A stretch of 64,000 nucleotides of DNA from Bradyrhizobium sp. Gha (GCF_900113735.1 NZ_FOQM01000014.1:86604-150603); one strand, 5' to 3'; positions 8,647-18,338 are shown, counted from the first letter of the stretch. The notes: a model not told the origin generated them from the sequence alone. Program-made: numbers and translations.

Positions 8647-9063
8647 TCAATCGTTCAGGCGACCGCCGCGTCCGGCCTTGACGTCGCTGCGACGCTTCTT
8701 GCCGTCGAGCCGGCGCTGTTTGGACGCGTAAGTCGGTCGCGTCGCGCGACGCGGTGTCGGCCGGATCATCGCCTCGGTCAGGATCTCAACGAGCCGGTCG
8801 ACGGCGTCCTGCCGATTGCGCTCCTGGGTGCGGAAGCGCTGGGCGTGGATCACAATGACGCCGTCCTTGGTCATGCGCTGGCCGGCGACACGGGCGAGCC
8901 GGATCGCTGCATCTTCAGGGATGATCAGCTTGCGCGTGTCGAAGCGCAACTGGGCAGAGGTGGAGACCTTGTTGACGTTCTGCCCGCCCGGGCCGGAGGC
9001 GCGGACAAAGCCGATCTCGATGTCGTCCTCGTCGATGACGAGATCGCGGGATATCCGCAGCAT
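8647..9063 (-). CDS. arfB: Alternative ribosome-rescue factor ArfB (peptidyl-tRNA hydrolase, GGQ)
   Basis: Releases peptides from ribosomes stalled on non-stop mRNA. The 138-residue protein has the release-factor motif GPGGQNVNKVST with Gly26-Gly27-Gln28. Its C-terminus is Lys/Arg-rich (KQRRLDGKKRRSDVKAGRGG), the kind of tail that enters the empty mRNA channel. The start MLRISRDLVIDEDDI at 9063 follows the family; the frame extends upstream without homology. In alphaproteobacteria this factor backs up trans-translation. Confidence 0.92.
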   Translation of the reverse strand: MLRISRDLVIDEDDIEIGFVRASGPGGQNVNKVSTSAQLRFDTRKLIIPEDAAIRLARVAGQRMTKDGVIVIHAQRFRTQERNRQDAVDRLVEILTEAMIRPTPRRATRPTYASKQRRLDGKKRRSDVKAGRGGRLND

Positions 9064-9178
9064 GATGGCACCATTGATGATCTCAGGACATATCGCGGAA
9101 CGTCCATGTTCGGCAATGGTACTCTGGAAGCGCAAATGGCCGGGCGAACCCGGCCATTTCAGGAAACGTGAGGTGACG

Positions 9179-10552
9179 TCAGTTCGACTTGGTGGCCGGT
9201 GCCGCGGCCGGCTGCGCCGCAGCCTGGGGCGCGCGGCCGACGACGACGGTCAGGAGGCCCTGGCTCCAGAGCCGCTTGGCGGCGGCTTTGGCGTCATCGA
9301 GCGTCACCGCGTCGACGATGGCGTTGCGCTTCTCGATGTAGTCGATCGGCAGCTTGTCCTGTTGATATTGCAGCAGCGCCTGCGCGAGCTTGGAGGAGGT
9401 GTCCAGCGCAAGCATCTGCGAGCCCTTGAGATAGGACTTGGCCTCGTCGAGCTCTTGCTGGGTCGGGCCCTCGTCGGCGATGCGACGCACTTCCTTCTCG
9501 ATCGCGTCGATGGTGTCGCCGGCACGGTCCGCGCGGGTACCGGTGTTGCCGATGAAGACTGCCGAATGCTCCATCCAGAGCAGCGATTCGAACACGGAGT
9601 AAGCAAGCCCGCGCTTCTCGCGGACCTCGCGATAGAGCCGCGAGGACAGGCCGCCGCCACCGAGGATGTGGTTGACGACATAGGCCGCCATGAAATTCGG
9701 ATCATCGCGCATCACGCCGGGTCCACCGAAGGTGATGACGGTCTGCGGCACGTCGAGCGGCACGAAGGCGCGCTGCGGGGGCTTTGCGGCCTCGACGTCG
9801 GGGACCGGCACGAGATTGGCCTTGGCAGGCAAGGCCCCAAACGTGTGATCGAGCAGCTTGCCCAGCGTGGCCGGATCGACGTCACCCACCACCGCGAACT
9901 TCAGCGTGTCCTTGGCGAGGACGCGCCCGACATAATCCTTCATGTCGGCGACCGTGATCGTCGGCACGCTCTCGAGCGTGCCGTTGGTCTGCCGTCCATA
10001 GGGGTGATCGCCGAACGCCATCTCCAGGAATTTTTTGCTCGCAAGCGAGGTCGGGTTGGTGGTGTCGCGGCGCAGGCCCGAGATGACCTGTGAGCGGATG
10101 CGCTCGACGTCAACAGGGTCGAAATGCGGCGAGGTCAGTGAGGATCGCAACAGGTCGAAGGCTTCGTCCTTGTTGTCGCGCAGCATGCGCAAGCTGCCGC
10201 GGAAGGTGTCGCGGGTGGCGCTGAAGGAGAGCTCGATGGCACGGCGGTCGAGCCGCTCATGGAACGTCTTGGAATCGAGGTCGCCGGAGCCCTCGTCGAG
10301 AAGGTCGCCGACAAGATTGGCGACGCCGGGCTTCTCCTTGGGATCCTGTGCGGAGCCACCCGCAAAGGAATATTCCATGGCGATCAGCGGCACGGTCGCG
10401 TCCTGGACGAACCACGCCTCGATGCCGCCGGGCGAGACCAGATGCTGGATCTTCGCAGCGGCCTGCGACGGCGAGATCGCGGTCATAGCGAGTGCCGCAC
10501 CGGTGACGAACGACAACACGAAATGGCGTGCGCGAAGAAAAGAATGGGTCAC
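9179..10552 (-). CDS. M16-family peptidase-like protein, non-catalytic subunit
   Basis: 457-residue exported protein with a signal peptide at residues 1 to about 30 (FVLSFVTGAALAMTAISPSQAAA). It has the two-lobed M16 fold, but where HxxEH should be it reads VANLVGDLLDEGSG, so it cannot bind the catalytic zinc. It keeps the second-lobe Arg/Tyr region (GGGGLSSRLYREVREKRGLAYSV) that helps bind substrate. The start is GTG 10552, supported by a GTGA overlap with the stop of the upstream catalytic partner, so the two are probably translationally coupled. They presumably form a heterodimeric periplasmic peptidase of the processing-peptidase type. Confidence 0.88.
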   Translation of the reverse strand: MTHSFLRARHFVLSFVTGAALAMTAISPSQAAAKIQHLVSPGGIEAWFVQDATVPLIAMEYSFAGGSAQDPKEKPGVANLVGDLLDEGSGDLDSKTFHERLDRRAIELSFSATRDTFRGSLRMLRDNKDEAFDLLRSSLTSPHFDPVDVERIRSQVISGLRRDTTNPTSLASKKFLEMAFGDHPYGRQTNGTLESVPTITVADMKDYVGRVLAKDTLKFAVVGDVDPATLGKLLDHTFGALPAKANLVPVPDVEAAKPPQRAFVPLDVPQTVITFGGPGVMRDDPNFMAAYVVNHILGGGGLSSRLYREVREKRGLAYSVFESLLWMEHSAVFIGNTGTRADRAGDTIDAIEKEVRRIADEGPTQQELDEAKSYLKGSQMLALDTSSKLAQALLQYQQDKLPIDYIEKRNAIVDAVTLDDAKAAAKRLWSQGLLTVVVGRAPQAAAQPAAAPATKSN

Positions 10553-11943
10553 GAACGCTTCTCCTCCCGCTTGGCAGCGGTGCTGGTGTCCTTGATCAGA
10601 TAGCCGGTCACCGAGCGCTTCTTCTGCAGCCATTTTTGCGCAGCTTCGCGGACCTGCTCGGCGGTGACGGCGCGGATGCGGTCGGGCCAGCTTCTGATGT
10701 CCTCGATCGACAGGCCCGTGGTGAGTGCGCCGCCATACCAGCGCGCCAGCACGGCCTGGTTGTCCTGGGCGTAGATCGCTTCCGCGATCAGCTGGGTCTT
10801 GACGCGCTCGAGATCCTCGGCACGGATCGGATTCTGCGCAACGTCCGCGATGACGCCGTCGATCACTTGCTCGACCTCGGCAAAGCTGACACCCGACTTC
10901 GGCGAAGCCGAGATCGCGAACTGCGTCGGGTCGAGCGAGATGCTGGAATAGCTCGCGCTGGCGGAGACAGCGAGCGGCTTGTCGACGACGAGCGCGCGGT
11001 AGAGATAGGAGTTGCTGCCGCTCCCCATCAACTGCGCCAGCACGTCGAGCGCGGCACTTTCTCCGGCCGCGGCGGTGGTCGCCGAGGGCACCAGATAATA
11101 GCGGCGCAGGCTCGGCTGCTCGACGCGCGGGTCGGACAGCGTGACGGTGCGCGGTGCGACCGGTTCCGGCTCCTGCGGGCGGATGCGACGTGCAGGGATC
11201 GCGGGCTGCGACGGGATCGGGCCGAAATTGCGCTCGACCAGCGGCCGTACGTCGGCAGCCTCGACATCGCCGGCGATCACCAGGATCGCGTTGTTCGGTG
11301 CGTAGAAGCGGCGGTAGAAGGCGAGCGCGTCCTCGCGATTGAGCTTTTCGATCTCCTGATGCCAGCCGATCACCGGCCGGCCGTAGGGATGATTGAGATA
11401 GAGCGCGGCCATGATCTGTTCGTTGAGGCGCGCGTCGGGACTGTTTGCGACGCGCATGTTGTACTCTTCGAGCACGACATCGCGTTCGGGCAGCACGTTC
11501 TCGTCCTTGAGGATCAGGCCAGTCATGCGATCGGCCTCAAACTCCATCATGGTCGGGAGCTGCTCTTTCGGCACGCGCTGGTAGTAGTCGGTGTAATCGA
11601 CCGACGTCGAGGCATTTTCGTTGCCGCCGACGCGGAGCACGGTCTTGGAGAATTCGCCGACCGGATGTTTCTCGGTACCCTTGAACATGAGATGTTCGAG
11701 GAAGTGGGCGAGACCGGATTTGCCCGGCGTCTCGTCGGCCGATCCGACCTTGTACCAGATCATCTCCGTGACAACGGGCGTGCGGTGGTCCGGGATCACC
11801 ACGACCTGGAGGCCGTTGCTGAGCGTGAAGCTGGCGGGCGGGGCGGACGTGACCGTCGTCTGGGCGAATGCGCTGCCGACCTCGAGGGCAGATGTCGAGA
11901 GCAGCGCGGCGAAGAGGCAGGCAATCGATCGGTGTGAGGACAT
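10549..11943 (-). CDS. M16-family zinc metallopeptidase, catalytic subunit
   Basis: 464-residue exported peptidase with a signal peptide (residues 1 to about 28, ending GSAFAQ). The inverted zinc motif HFLEH gives His80 and His84 as ligands and Glu83 as base, followed downstream by VVLEEYNMR, whose Glu near 159-160 is the likely third ligand. The fold continues with YGRPVIGW and NAILVIAGDV, typical of pitrilysin/processing-peptidase proteins. The start at 11943 gives a clean signal peptide; an in-frame ATG lies 48 nt upstream. It is immediately followed by the zinc-less M16 partner with a 4-nt overlap. Confidence 0.92.
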   Translation of the reverse strand: MSSHRSIACLFAALLSTSALEVGSAFAQTTVTSAPPASFTLSNGLQVVVIPDHRTPVVTEMIWYKVGSADETPGKSGLAHFLEHLMFKGTEKHPVGEFSKTVLRVGGNENASTSVDYTDYYQRVPKEQLPTMMEFEADRMTGLILKDENVLPERDVVLEEYNMRVANSPDARLNEQIMAALYLNHPYGRPVIGWHQEIEKLNREDALAFYRRFYAPNNAILVIAGDVEAADVRPLVERNFGPIPSQPAIPARRIRPQEPEPVAPRTVTLSDPRVEQPSLRRYYLVPSATTAAAGESAALDVLAQLMGSGSNSYLYRALVVDKPLAVSASASYSSISLDPTQFAISASPKSGVSFAEVEQVIDGVIADVAQNPIRAEDLERVKTQLIAEAIYAQDNQAVLARWYGGALTTGLSIEDIRSWPDRIRAVTAEQVREAAQKWLQKKRSVTGYLIKDTSTAAKREEKRS

Positions 11944-12048
11944 CACGATCCCTATGAAAGCCCGAACCCTCAAGTCCGGGCGTGAAAGCACGGCATGCTA
12001 CGCCGCGCGGCTTTGAGCTTCGGGTCACGAAGCAGAGAACGCGGTCGA

Positions 12049-12103
12049 GTTGTACTTAAAAATAAGTCATCTGCCGCATCCGGCCGACACCGGATGTTGC
12101 GGC
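12049..12103 (-). terminator. Rho-independent terminator candidate
   Basis: On the minus strand an imperfect GC-rich hairpin (arms near 12073-12084 and 12091-12103, core CCGGATG/CATCCGG) is followed by TTATTTTT. It lies just past the stop of the gene ending at 12136 and before the M16 gene. Confidence 0.55.
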
Positions 12104-12135
12104 GTGCGCGCGCCTTCGTGCGACAGACAAGGAGC

Positions 12136-12885
12136 TTACTGCACCTTTTCCTTACCCGACTGGATGTCGTAATAGGTCTTCCGCGTCGTGTCCTCTCCGG
12201 AGCCATAGACGTAGTTCGGCGAAGGCGTCTGATATCCGGGCGGCGGCTCGACCAGCGATTCGCGCGGCGGCTCGCTCGTGAATGGCTTCGACTCCGGTTT
12301 GTTGCCCTTGAACATACCCCACAGACCGCCGGTATAACCGAGCTGGGCCGGGCTGAGCGTCGGGTTGGTGCCGTTGGTCCCCGGCTGGAGCGGATCGGCG
12401 CTGGACTTTTCGGCGGCGGCGGTCTTGTGGGCGTTCAACTCAGCGGGCGACAGCGGCTGGATATCCTTCAAATACTGCTGCTGAGGTGACCTGGTGCCCG
12501 CCTTCTTCCGCAGGGCGATAGCCTCCTGACGACGCTTCTCGTCGGGATCCTTCGGCCAGTTCGGCGCGTTCTTGGCTTCAGAGCTGGGCGGCGGCAGGTC
12601 GAGCTTGGGCGGCACCACCAGCGGTGATCGTTCGCGGTACTCGATGCCCTTCTTCTCCATGCCCTTGGCGCCGAGGCCGGACATCAAATTGTCGATGAGC
12701 TTCTCTTCGAAGGTCATGTCGTCGTCATCGTCATCGTCGCCGGCGCGGACCGGGCCCGCGGACATGACGAGACCAATGCCAAGTGCGACGGCTGACAATT
12801 TCAGCGCCAGCCAAAGTCCCCGCCGGGAGTCTCGACCCATCGAACCGCTGGTCTCGGAGCTGCGCATTCCTGTAACCTGTTCCAT
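12136..12885 (-). CDS. Hypothetical exported protein with an Asp run
   Basis: 249 residues, function unknown. A hydrophobic signal or anchor segment (LWLALKLSAVALGIGLVMSAGPVRA, residues about 24-48) ends at a likely signal peptidase site before GDDDDDDDMTFEEKLI. The rest is hydrophilic, Pro/Ser/Lys-rich and probably disordered, with LSPAQLGYTGGLWGMF and a Tyr-rich end. There is no cysteine for lipidation. The start at 12885 was chosen; 12867 is an alternative. It sits downstream of lspA on the same strand. No family is recognised. Confidence 0.75.
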   Translation of the reverse strand: MEQVTGMRSSETSGSMGRDSRRGLWLALKLSAVALGIGLVMSAGPVRAGDDDDDDDMTFEEKLIDNLMSGLGAKGMEKKGIEYRERSPLVVPPKLDLPPPSSEAKNAPNWPKDPDEKRRQEAIALRKKAGTRSPQQQYLKDIQPLSPAELNAHKTAAAEKSSADPLQPGTNGTNPTLSPAQLGYTGGLWGMFKGNKPESKPFTSEPPRESLVEPPPGYQTPSPNYVYGSGEDTTRKTYYDIQSGKEKVQ

Positions 12886-12993
12886 ATTGTGGCAGTCTTG
12901 AACTGTGCAAATCTTGGAGAGCAAGCCTTGTCGCGTCTCGCGCGACCACCCCTCGCCAAGCGAGGTTCCGCCTCCGTTCCGTATCGACCGGGA

Positions 12994-13488
12994 TCAGGGC
13001 GCTTTTGCGGCGGGTACCCCCAAGAAGGAATCATACAATAGGGCCGCCACACCAGCAACGATAGCCACGTCCGCGAGGTTGAAGACGTACCAATCATAGG
13101 TATTTCCGGCGATTTCGATGTGGAACAGGGCGAAGTCGACCACCGCGCCGTAGGCCAGGCGGTCGATGCCGTTGCCGATGGCGCCACCGATGATCAGGCC
13201 CAGCGCGACCGTCGCGAGCCGGGTCTGCGACCGCGCCATCCAGATCGCCAGTGCGATCACCGCGACGACCTTCACCGCCATCAGTGCGATCTGCGCCGAA
13301 TGGCTGTCGTTCTGCAGCCAGCCGAAGCTGATCCCGATATTCCAGGCCAGCACGAGGTCGAAGAAGGGCGTCACCTTCACCACGCCCTTGCGGGCGAGGT
13401 CGAAGCCGTTCAGCAGCCAGAGCTTCGAGGCCTGATCGGCCACGAGGGTCAGCACGGCCGCGATGATGCCGGCGCGGAGCGGGGTCAT
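12994..13488 (-). CDS. lspA: Lipoprotein signal peptidase (signal peptidase II)
   Basis: Aspartic peptidase of the inner membrane that removes signal peptides from diacylglyceryl-modified prolipoproteins. The 164-residue protein has four hydrophobic segments and both signature motifs: GGAIGNGIDRL with catalytic Asp109 and YVFNLADVAI with catalytic Asp140. The start MTPLRAGIIAAVLTLVADQ at 13488 lies 10 nt after the ileS stop, in the conserved ribF-ileS-lspA order. It acts after Lgt, which is also in this window (53.4-54.2 kb). Confidence 0.95.
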   Translation of the reverse strand: MTPLRAGIIAAVLTLVADQASKLWLLNGFDLARKGVVKVTPFFDLVLAWNIGISFGWLQNDSHSAQIALMAVKVVAVIALAIWMARSQTRLATVALGLIIGGAIGNGIDRLAYGAVVDFALFHIEIAGNTYDWYVFNLADVAIVAGVAALLYDSFLGVPAAKAP

Positions 13489-13498
13489 GGCCGGTCGA

Positions 13499-16400
13499 TC
13501 AGATGCTCGAGCCCAACGCCTTCCATTCGCGCAGCGCCTTGGCGTCGCGCGGGGTGACGTCGGGATATTCAGCGTCCTCGCCGACGGCAGGCGATATCTT
13601 CCAGGAGCGGGCGCATTTGGTGCCGACGGCCTTCTCCACCACGATCGCAACCCCCGGTACCGCGTCGAGACGGAACGCACTGGCCGGCGCCTCGCCCTCG
13701 CGCACCTCGTAATTCGAGGTGATGCAGATCTCGGCGAGATCTGTGTCGAACAGCGTCGCCAGCATGTCGCGGTCGGCGACATAGATCACCGGCGCGGCCT
13801 CGAGCGAGGAGCCGATGTTCTTGGCGGCGCGTTCAAGCTCCAGCGCGCCGGTGACGACGCGGCGGACATTGCGGATGGTTTCCCATTTCGCGGCGAGCTT
13901 CTCGTCGCGTAGCTTTTCGAGACCTTCCGGGAACAGCGTCAAATGCACCGACGGTTCCGCATCCGGCCTGTACATCCGCCAGGCTTCTTCCGCAGTGAAG
14001 CTCAGAACCGGCGCCAGCCATTTCAGGATTGAATTGCACAGCAGGTCGATCGTGGTCAGCGCCGCTTTGCGTGTCGCCGAGGACGGCGGATCGCAATAGA
14101 GGGTGTCCTTGCGGATATCGAAGTAGAACGCCGAGAGTTCGGTGTTCATGAAAGCGGACAGCGTCGCGACCACGCTCTTGAAGTCGAACGTCTCGTAGGC
14201 CTTGCCGACCAGCTCGGCGCGAACCGCGAGTTCGTGCAGCATCAGCCGCTCAAGCTCGGGCATCGCGGCAGGCGCGACGGCCTCGGTCGGCTTATAGTGA
14301 TGAAGCGTGCCGAGCATCCAGCGCACGGTGTTGCGCAGCTTGCGGTAGGTCTCGACGGTGTTTTTCAGGATTTCGGGGCCGATGCGCTGGTCGTCGGTGT
14401 AGTCGCAGGACGCAACCCAAAGCCGCAGGATGTCGGCGCCGGATTCCTTGATGACGGCCTGCGGTTCAATGGTGTTGCCGAGCGACTTCGACATCTTGCG
14501 GCCGTCCTCGGCCTGGGTGAAGCCGTGGGTCAGCACGATGTCGTAGGGCGCGCGGCCGCGCGTGCCGCAGCTCTCCAGCAGCGAAGAGTGGAACCAGCCG
14601 CGATGCTGGTCCGAGCCTTCGAGATACATCACGGTATCGGTGCCGCCGTCGACCTTGCGTTTGATGCCGGCCAGGCCGGGGAATTGCACGGGGTCTTCGA
14701 GCACGAAGGCGTGGGTCGAGCCGGAATCGAACCAGACGTCGAGAATGTCGTCGACCTTCTGCCAATCCTCGCCAGCACGCGATCCAAGGAAGCGTTCCCG
14801 CGCACCTGTCGCATACCAGGCGTCCGCGCCTTCCTTCGCGAAGGCGTCGCCGATGCGGGTGTTGACGGCCTCATCCTGCAGGATCTCGGCCGAGCCGTCG
14901 CCCTTTTCGCGGACGAACACGGCGATCGGCACGCCCCAGGCGCGCTGGCGTGAGATCACCCAGTCGGGCCGGGCCTCGATCATGCCGTTGATGCGGTTCT
15001 CTCCTGACGGTGGCACCCACTGCGTCACCGAGATCGCGTGCAGTGCGCGGGCGCGCAGCGTGTCGCCGGACTTGGTCGTGCCGTTTGCGGCAATATCCTT
15101 GTCCATCGCGATGAACCATTGTGGCGTGTTGCGGAAGATCACCGGCTTCTTCGAACGCCATGAGTGCGGATATTGGTGCTTGAGCCGGCCGCGCGCGAGC
15201 AGCTTGCCGTTCTCGACGAGCGCCTTGATCACGGCCTCGTTGGCGTCGCCCTTCTCGCCCTTGTCGGTGATGACGCGCTTGCCCGTGAAGCCGGGTGCCT
15301 GGTCGGTATAGGCGCCGTTCTCGTCGACGGTATAGGGGATCGCGCTGTTGATGCCGCGGGCGTCGAGCTCCCGCGTATTCGCCATCCAGACGTCGAAGTC
15401 CTCACGGCCGTGACTGGGCGCGGTGTGCACGAAGCCGGTGCCGGTGTCGTCGGTGACATGGTCGCCGGACAGCAGCGGCACGATGAACTCGTAGCCACCG
15501 GCGAGCCCCTTGAGCGGATGCGCGCATTCGATTGCATCCATGGTGTCGCCTGGGATGTCGCGAACCTTCTCGAAAGCGGCCACGCGCGCCTGCTTGAACA
15601 CCTCCTCAGCGAGCGCGTCAGCCAGGATCAGGAGATCGCCGGTCCTGGCCCAATTGTCCGCGGGCGCGTCGGTCACCTTGTAGAGGCCGTAGCCGATCTT
15701 CGGCGAGAACGAGATGGCGCGGTTGCCGGGCAGGGTCCAGGGTGTCGTGGTCCAGATCACGACGCTTGCGGTAGCGAGCGCGCCATGGGCGGGCGAGATA
15801 ACCGGGAATTTCACCCAGACCATGTCGGACGTGTAGTCCTCGTACTCGACTTCGGCCTCGGCGAGCGCAGTCTTTTCGACGACGCTCCACATCACCGGCT
15901 TGGAGCCGCGATAGAGCGTGCCGTTGGCGGCGAACTTCATCAGTTCGCGGGCGATCTGCGCTTCCGCCGGATAATTCATGGTGGCGTAGGGATGAGCCCA
16001 GTCGCCGATCACGCCGAGCCGTTTGAACTCCTCGCGCTGCACGTTGAGCCAGTGCGTGGCGTAGGCGCGGCACTCCTTCCGGAAATCGATCATCGCGGCG
16101 CTGTCGCGGAAGTCGGGCTTCTGCTTGCCCTTCTTGCGATAGTTTTCCTCCTCGACCTTCCATTCGATGGGCAGGCCGTGGCAGTCCCAGCCGGGCACAT
16201 AGTTGGAATCGAAGCCGAGCATCTGCTGGCTCTTGGTAACGAGATCCTTGAGGATCTTGTTCAGCGCCGTGCCGATATGGATGTTGCCGTTGGCGTAGGG
16301 CGGCCCGTCGTGCAGCACGAACTTGGCCCGGCCTTTCGCGCCGTCCCGCAGCTTCTCGTAGAGGCCGATCTCGTACCAGCGCTCGAGGATCTCCGGTTCG

Positions 16401-16507
16401 CGCTGGGGCAGGCCGGCACGCATCGGGAATTCGGTCTGCGGCAGGAACAGGGTCTTCGAATAGTCTTTGGCTTCGGACTTTGGGGACTTTTGCGACTTTT
16501 CGGACAT
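13499..16507 (-). CDS. ileS: Isoleucyl-tRNA synthetase
   Basis: Class I synthetase that charges tRNA-Ile and edits misactivated valine. The 1002-residue protein has the HIGH-type motif in PPYANGNIHIGTALNKILKD, the WTTTPWTLPGN editing-domain signature and DGRKMSKSLGN. The C-terminus ends with KCARSWK...DVTPRDAKAL and keeps only part of the cysteine-rich zinc knuckle seen in E. coli. The start MSEKSQKSPKSE at 16507 is preferred over an upstream in-frame ATG. The 200-bp leader before it (16508-16714) separates it from ribF. Confidence 0.97.
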   Translation of the reverse strand: MSEKSQKSPKSEAKDYSKTLFLPQTEFPMRAGLPQREPEILERWYEIGLYEKLRDGAKGRAKFVLHDGPPYANGNIHIGTALNKILKDLVTKSQQMLGFDSNYVPGWDCHGLPIEWKVEEENYRKKGKQKPDFRDSAAMIDFRKECRAYATHWLNVQREEFKRLGVIGDWAHPYATMNYPAEAQIARELMKFAANGTLYRGSKPVMWSVVEKTALAEAEVEYEDYTSDMVWVKFPVISPAHGALATASVVIWTTTPWTLPGNRAISFSPKIGYGLYKVTDAPADNWARTGDLLILADALAEEVFKQARVAAFEKVRDIPGDTMDAIECAHPLKGLAGGYEFIVPLLSGDHVTDDTGTGFVHTAPSHGREDFDVWMANTRELDARGINSAIPYTVDENGAYTDQAPGFTGKRVITDKGEKGDANEAVIKALVENGKLLARGRLKHQYPHSWRSKKPVIFRNTPQWFIAMDKDIAANGTTKSGDTLRARALHAISVTQWVPPSGENRINGMIEARPDWVISRQRAWGVPIAVFVREKGDGSAEILQDEAVNTRIGDAFAKEGADAWYATGARERFLGSRAGEDWQKVDDILDVWFDSGSTHAFVLEDPVQFPGLAGIKRKVDGGTDTVMYLEGSDQHRGWFHSSLLESCGTRGRAPYDIVLTHGFTQAEDGRKMSKSLGNTIEPQAVIKESGADILRLWVASCDYTDDQRIGPEILKNTVETYRKLRNTVRWMLGTLHHYKPTEAVAPAAMPELERLMLHELAVRAELVGKAYETFDFKSVVATLSAFMNTELSAFYFDIRKDTLYCDPPSSATRKAALTTIDLLCNSILKWLAPVLSFTAEEAWRMYRPDAEPSVHLTLFPEGLEKLRDEKLAAKWETIRNVRRVVTGALELERAAKNIGSSLEAAPVIYVADRDMLATLFDTDLAEICITSNYEVREGEAPASAFRLDAVPGVAIVVEKAVGTKCARSWKISPAVGEDAEYPDVTPRDAKALREWKALGSSI

Positions 16508-16714
16508 GAGGCTGACTGGCTCGGAATGGCGCGGAAACGGATGGCGATGCGGAATCGCGGGGTGAAACGACAAAATCCCGGTCTTGCGCCGAGCCTTGAG
16601 GCTCAGGCGGAAGCCGGGCTGCTAATCCCTATGATGCGCCGCGCAAACATGGGCTCTCCATAGCAGCCGAGCGGTGGAAGCGCAAAGGTCCGGCGGGCGC
16701 GCTTCGGGCCTTCC

Positions 16715-17686
16715 TTAATCGACGGTCCCGAGCCGCGGAAACGCGTCCGGGGCGGCCGCCAGCAGGGCGCGGGCCCGGGCGGAATCGTCGTCCATCTGGC
16801 GGATCAGGGTGTCGATACCGTCGAACTTCAGCTCCTCGCGGATGAAGCCGATAAAGGCGCAGTCCAGCGCCTGCCCGTACAGGTCACCCCTGAAGTCGAA
16901 CAGGAAGATTTCCAGCAGCGGCGCGCCGTTATCGAAGGTCGGGCGGCGACCGAAGCTCGCCACCCCGTTCAGGCGCTCAGGCCCGCGGCCGACCCGCACG
17001 GCGTAGATGCCGTGCTTCAGGCCACAATTGGCATCGAGCCGGATGTTGGCGGTGGGGTAGCCGAGGTCGCGCCCGCGTTTCTCGCCGTGGATGACCTCGC
17101 CGGTGATGAACCAGGGCGCGCCCAGCATGGTGGTGGCCTCGTCGACCTGCCCCTCGGCGAGCGCAATCCGGATGGCGCTGGAGGAGACCGGGCGCTCGTC
17201 GATGTCGACGTGCGGCTGCACGTCGACCTCGATGCCGAGCCGGGGCGCCTCGTTGACCAAAAGGCTCGGTGAACCGACCCGTCCCTTGCCGAAATGGAAG
17301 TCGTATCCGACCGCAATCCCGCTGACGCCGAGACGTTCGATCAGGTCATGGTGAATGAAATCTTGCGCGCTGGTCCCGGCGCGGGCCTTGTCGAAGGTCA
17401 TGACCACGGCGCCGGCCAGTCCGGCCCCGGCCAGCAGCCGCAGCTTGGCCCGCTCGTCGGTCAGGCGAAATTGCGGGGTGTTGGGGCTGAAAAACCGGCG
17501 TGGATGCGGCTCGAAGGTCAGTGCCAGCGCAGGGCGGCCATGCGCCCGGCCCATTTCCATGGCGGCTGCAATCACGGCCCGGTGGCCGAGATGGACCCCG
17601 TCGAAATTGCCCATGGCCACCACAGCCCCCTTGGGGATCGCAGATTCCGGTGTGGTATCGCGGATAACGGTAAATTGCGGGGCCAT
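16715..17686 (-). CDS. ribF: Bifunctional riboflavin kinase/FAD synthetase
   Basis: Phosphorylates riboflavin to FMN and adenylates FMN to FAD. The 323-residue protein has the N-terminal nucleotidyltransferase motif GNFDGVHLGHRAVI (residues 26-39) and the kinase domain with KRGRDLGYPTANI and DFRGDLYGQ. It heads the ribF-ileS-lspA cluster on the minus strand and is divergent from cheY. A second riboflavin-pathway locus, ribH2 with its FMN riboswitch, lies at 46.5 kb. Confidence 0.95.
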   Translation of the reverse strand: MAPQFTVIRDTTPESAIPKGAVVAMGNFDGVHLGHRAVIAAAMEMGRAHGRPALALTFEPHPRRFFSPNTPQFRLTDERAKLRLLAGAGLAGAVVMTFDKARAGTSAQDFIHHDLIERLGVSGIAVGYDFHFGKGRVGSPSLLVNEAPRLGIEVDVQPHVDIDERPVSSSAIRIALAEGQVDEATTMLGAPWFITGEVIHGEKRGRDLGYPTANIRLDANCGLKHGIYAVRVGRGPERLNGVASFGRRPTFDNGAPLLEIFLFDFRGDLYGQALDCAFIGFIREELKFDGIDTLIRQMDDDSARARALLAAAPDAFPRLGTVD

Positions 17687-17913
17687 CAGGGGAATTCTCG
17701 AGCCGGCGGGACCGGCCGGGACCGTGGCTTGAGCCGGCCGATGAAGTCAAGCCGCAGGGGCCGTCGCCTGGAACATGATTTCGATCCGTCGCGGGTCGCC
17801 GCAGTTAACGCGCTGTTTAACGCCTTGGTGCTAGTGCTTGGGAGGTGGAACTGAGGGCCCGGCCTGTCAGGTCCGATTTTGAATATTCCTGGGTATGCGT
17901 TGGGGGAGTCGAG

Positions 17914-18309
17914 ATGGCGGTTGATTTGTCGATGTCTGTTCTGGTGGTCGACGACTACAGCACCATGATCCGTATCATCAGGAATCTCCTGAAGCAGCTT
18001 GGCTTCGAGAATATCGACGATGCCAGCGACGGTTCGGCGGCGCTGAACAAGATGCGGGGCAAGAAGTACGGGCTCGTGATCTCCGATTGGAACATGGAGC
18101 CGATGACGGGTTACGACCTGCTGCGCGAAGTGCGGGCAGATCCCAACCTCGCCACCACGCCCTTCATCATGATCACGGCGGAATCGAAGACCGAGAACGT
18201 GATCGCGGCCAAGAAGGCCGGCGTGAACAACTACATCGTCAAGCCGTTCAACGCGGCGACGCTGAAGACCAAGATCGAGGCGGTCTTCCCGGACATGGCG
18301 AGCGCGTAA
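17914..18309 (+). CDS. CheY-like single-domain response regulator
   Basis: 131-residue receiver domain with no output domain. It has the acidic pair Asp13-Asp14 (VVDDYS), phosphoacceptor Asp58 (ISDWNMEP), switch Thr88 (ITAES) and Lys110 (IVKPFN). The DWNMEPMTGYDLLREVR stretch is like that of chemotaxis CheY proteins that bind the flagellar motor. The start at 17914 has GGGGGAG a few bases upstream. No other che or fla gene is adjacent, so it is an orphan here. It is followed by a strong terminator. Confidence 0.9.
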   Translation: MAVDLSMSVLVVDDYSTMIRIIRNLLKQLGFENIDDASDGSAALNKMRGKKYGLVISDWNMEPMTGYDLLREVRADPNLATTPFIMITAESKTENVIAAKKAGVNNYIVKPFNAATLKTKIEAVFPDMASA

Positions 18310-18338
18310 GCGCGTTGACGTCCTCAGCTGAATTTGAA

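Noticed and set aside
7478..8731. Plus-strand open frame of 417 codons
   Set aside because: Antisense shadow of mutL with no recognisable domain.
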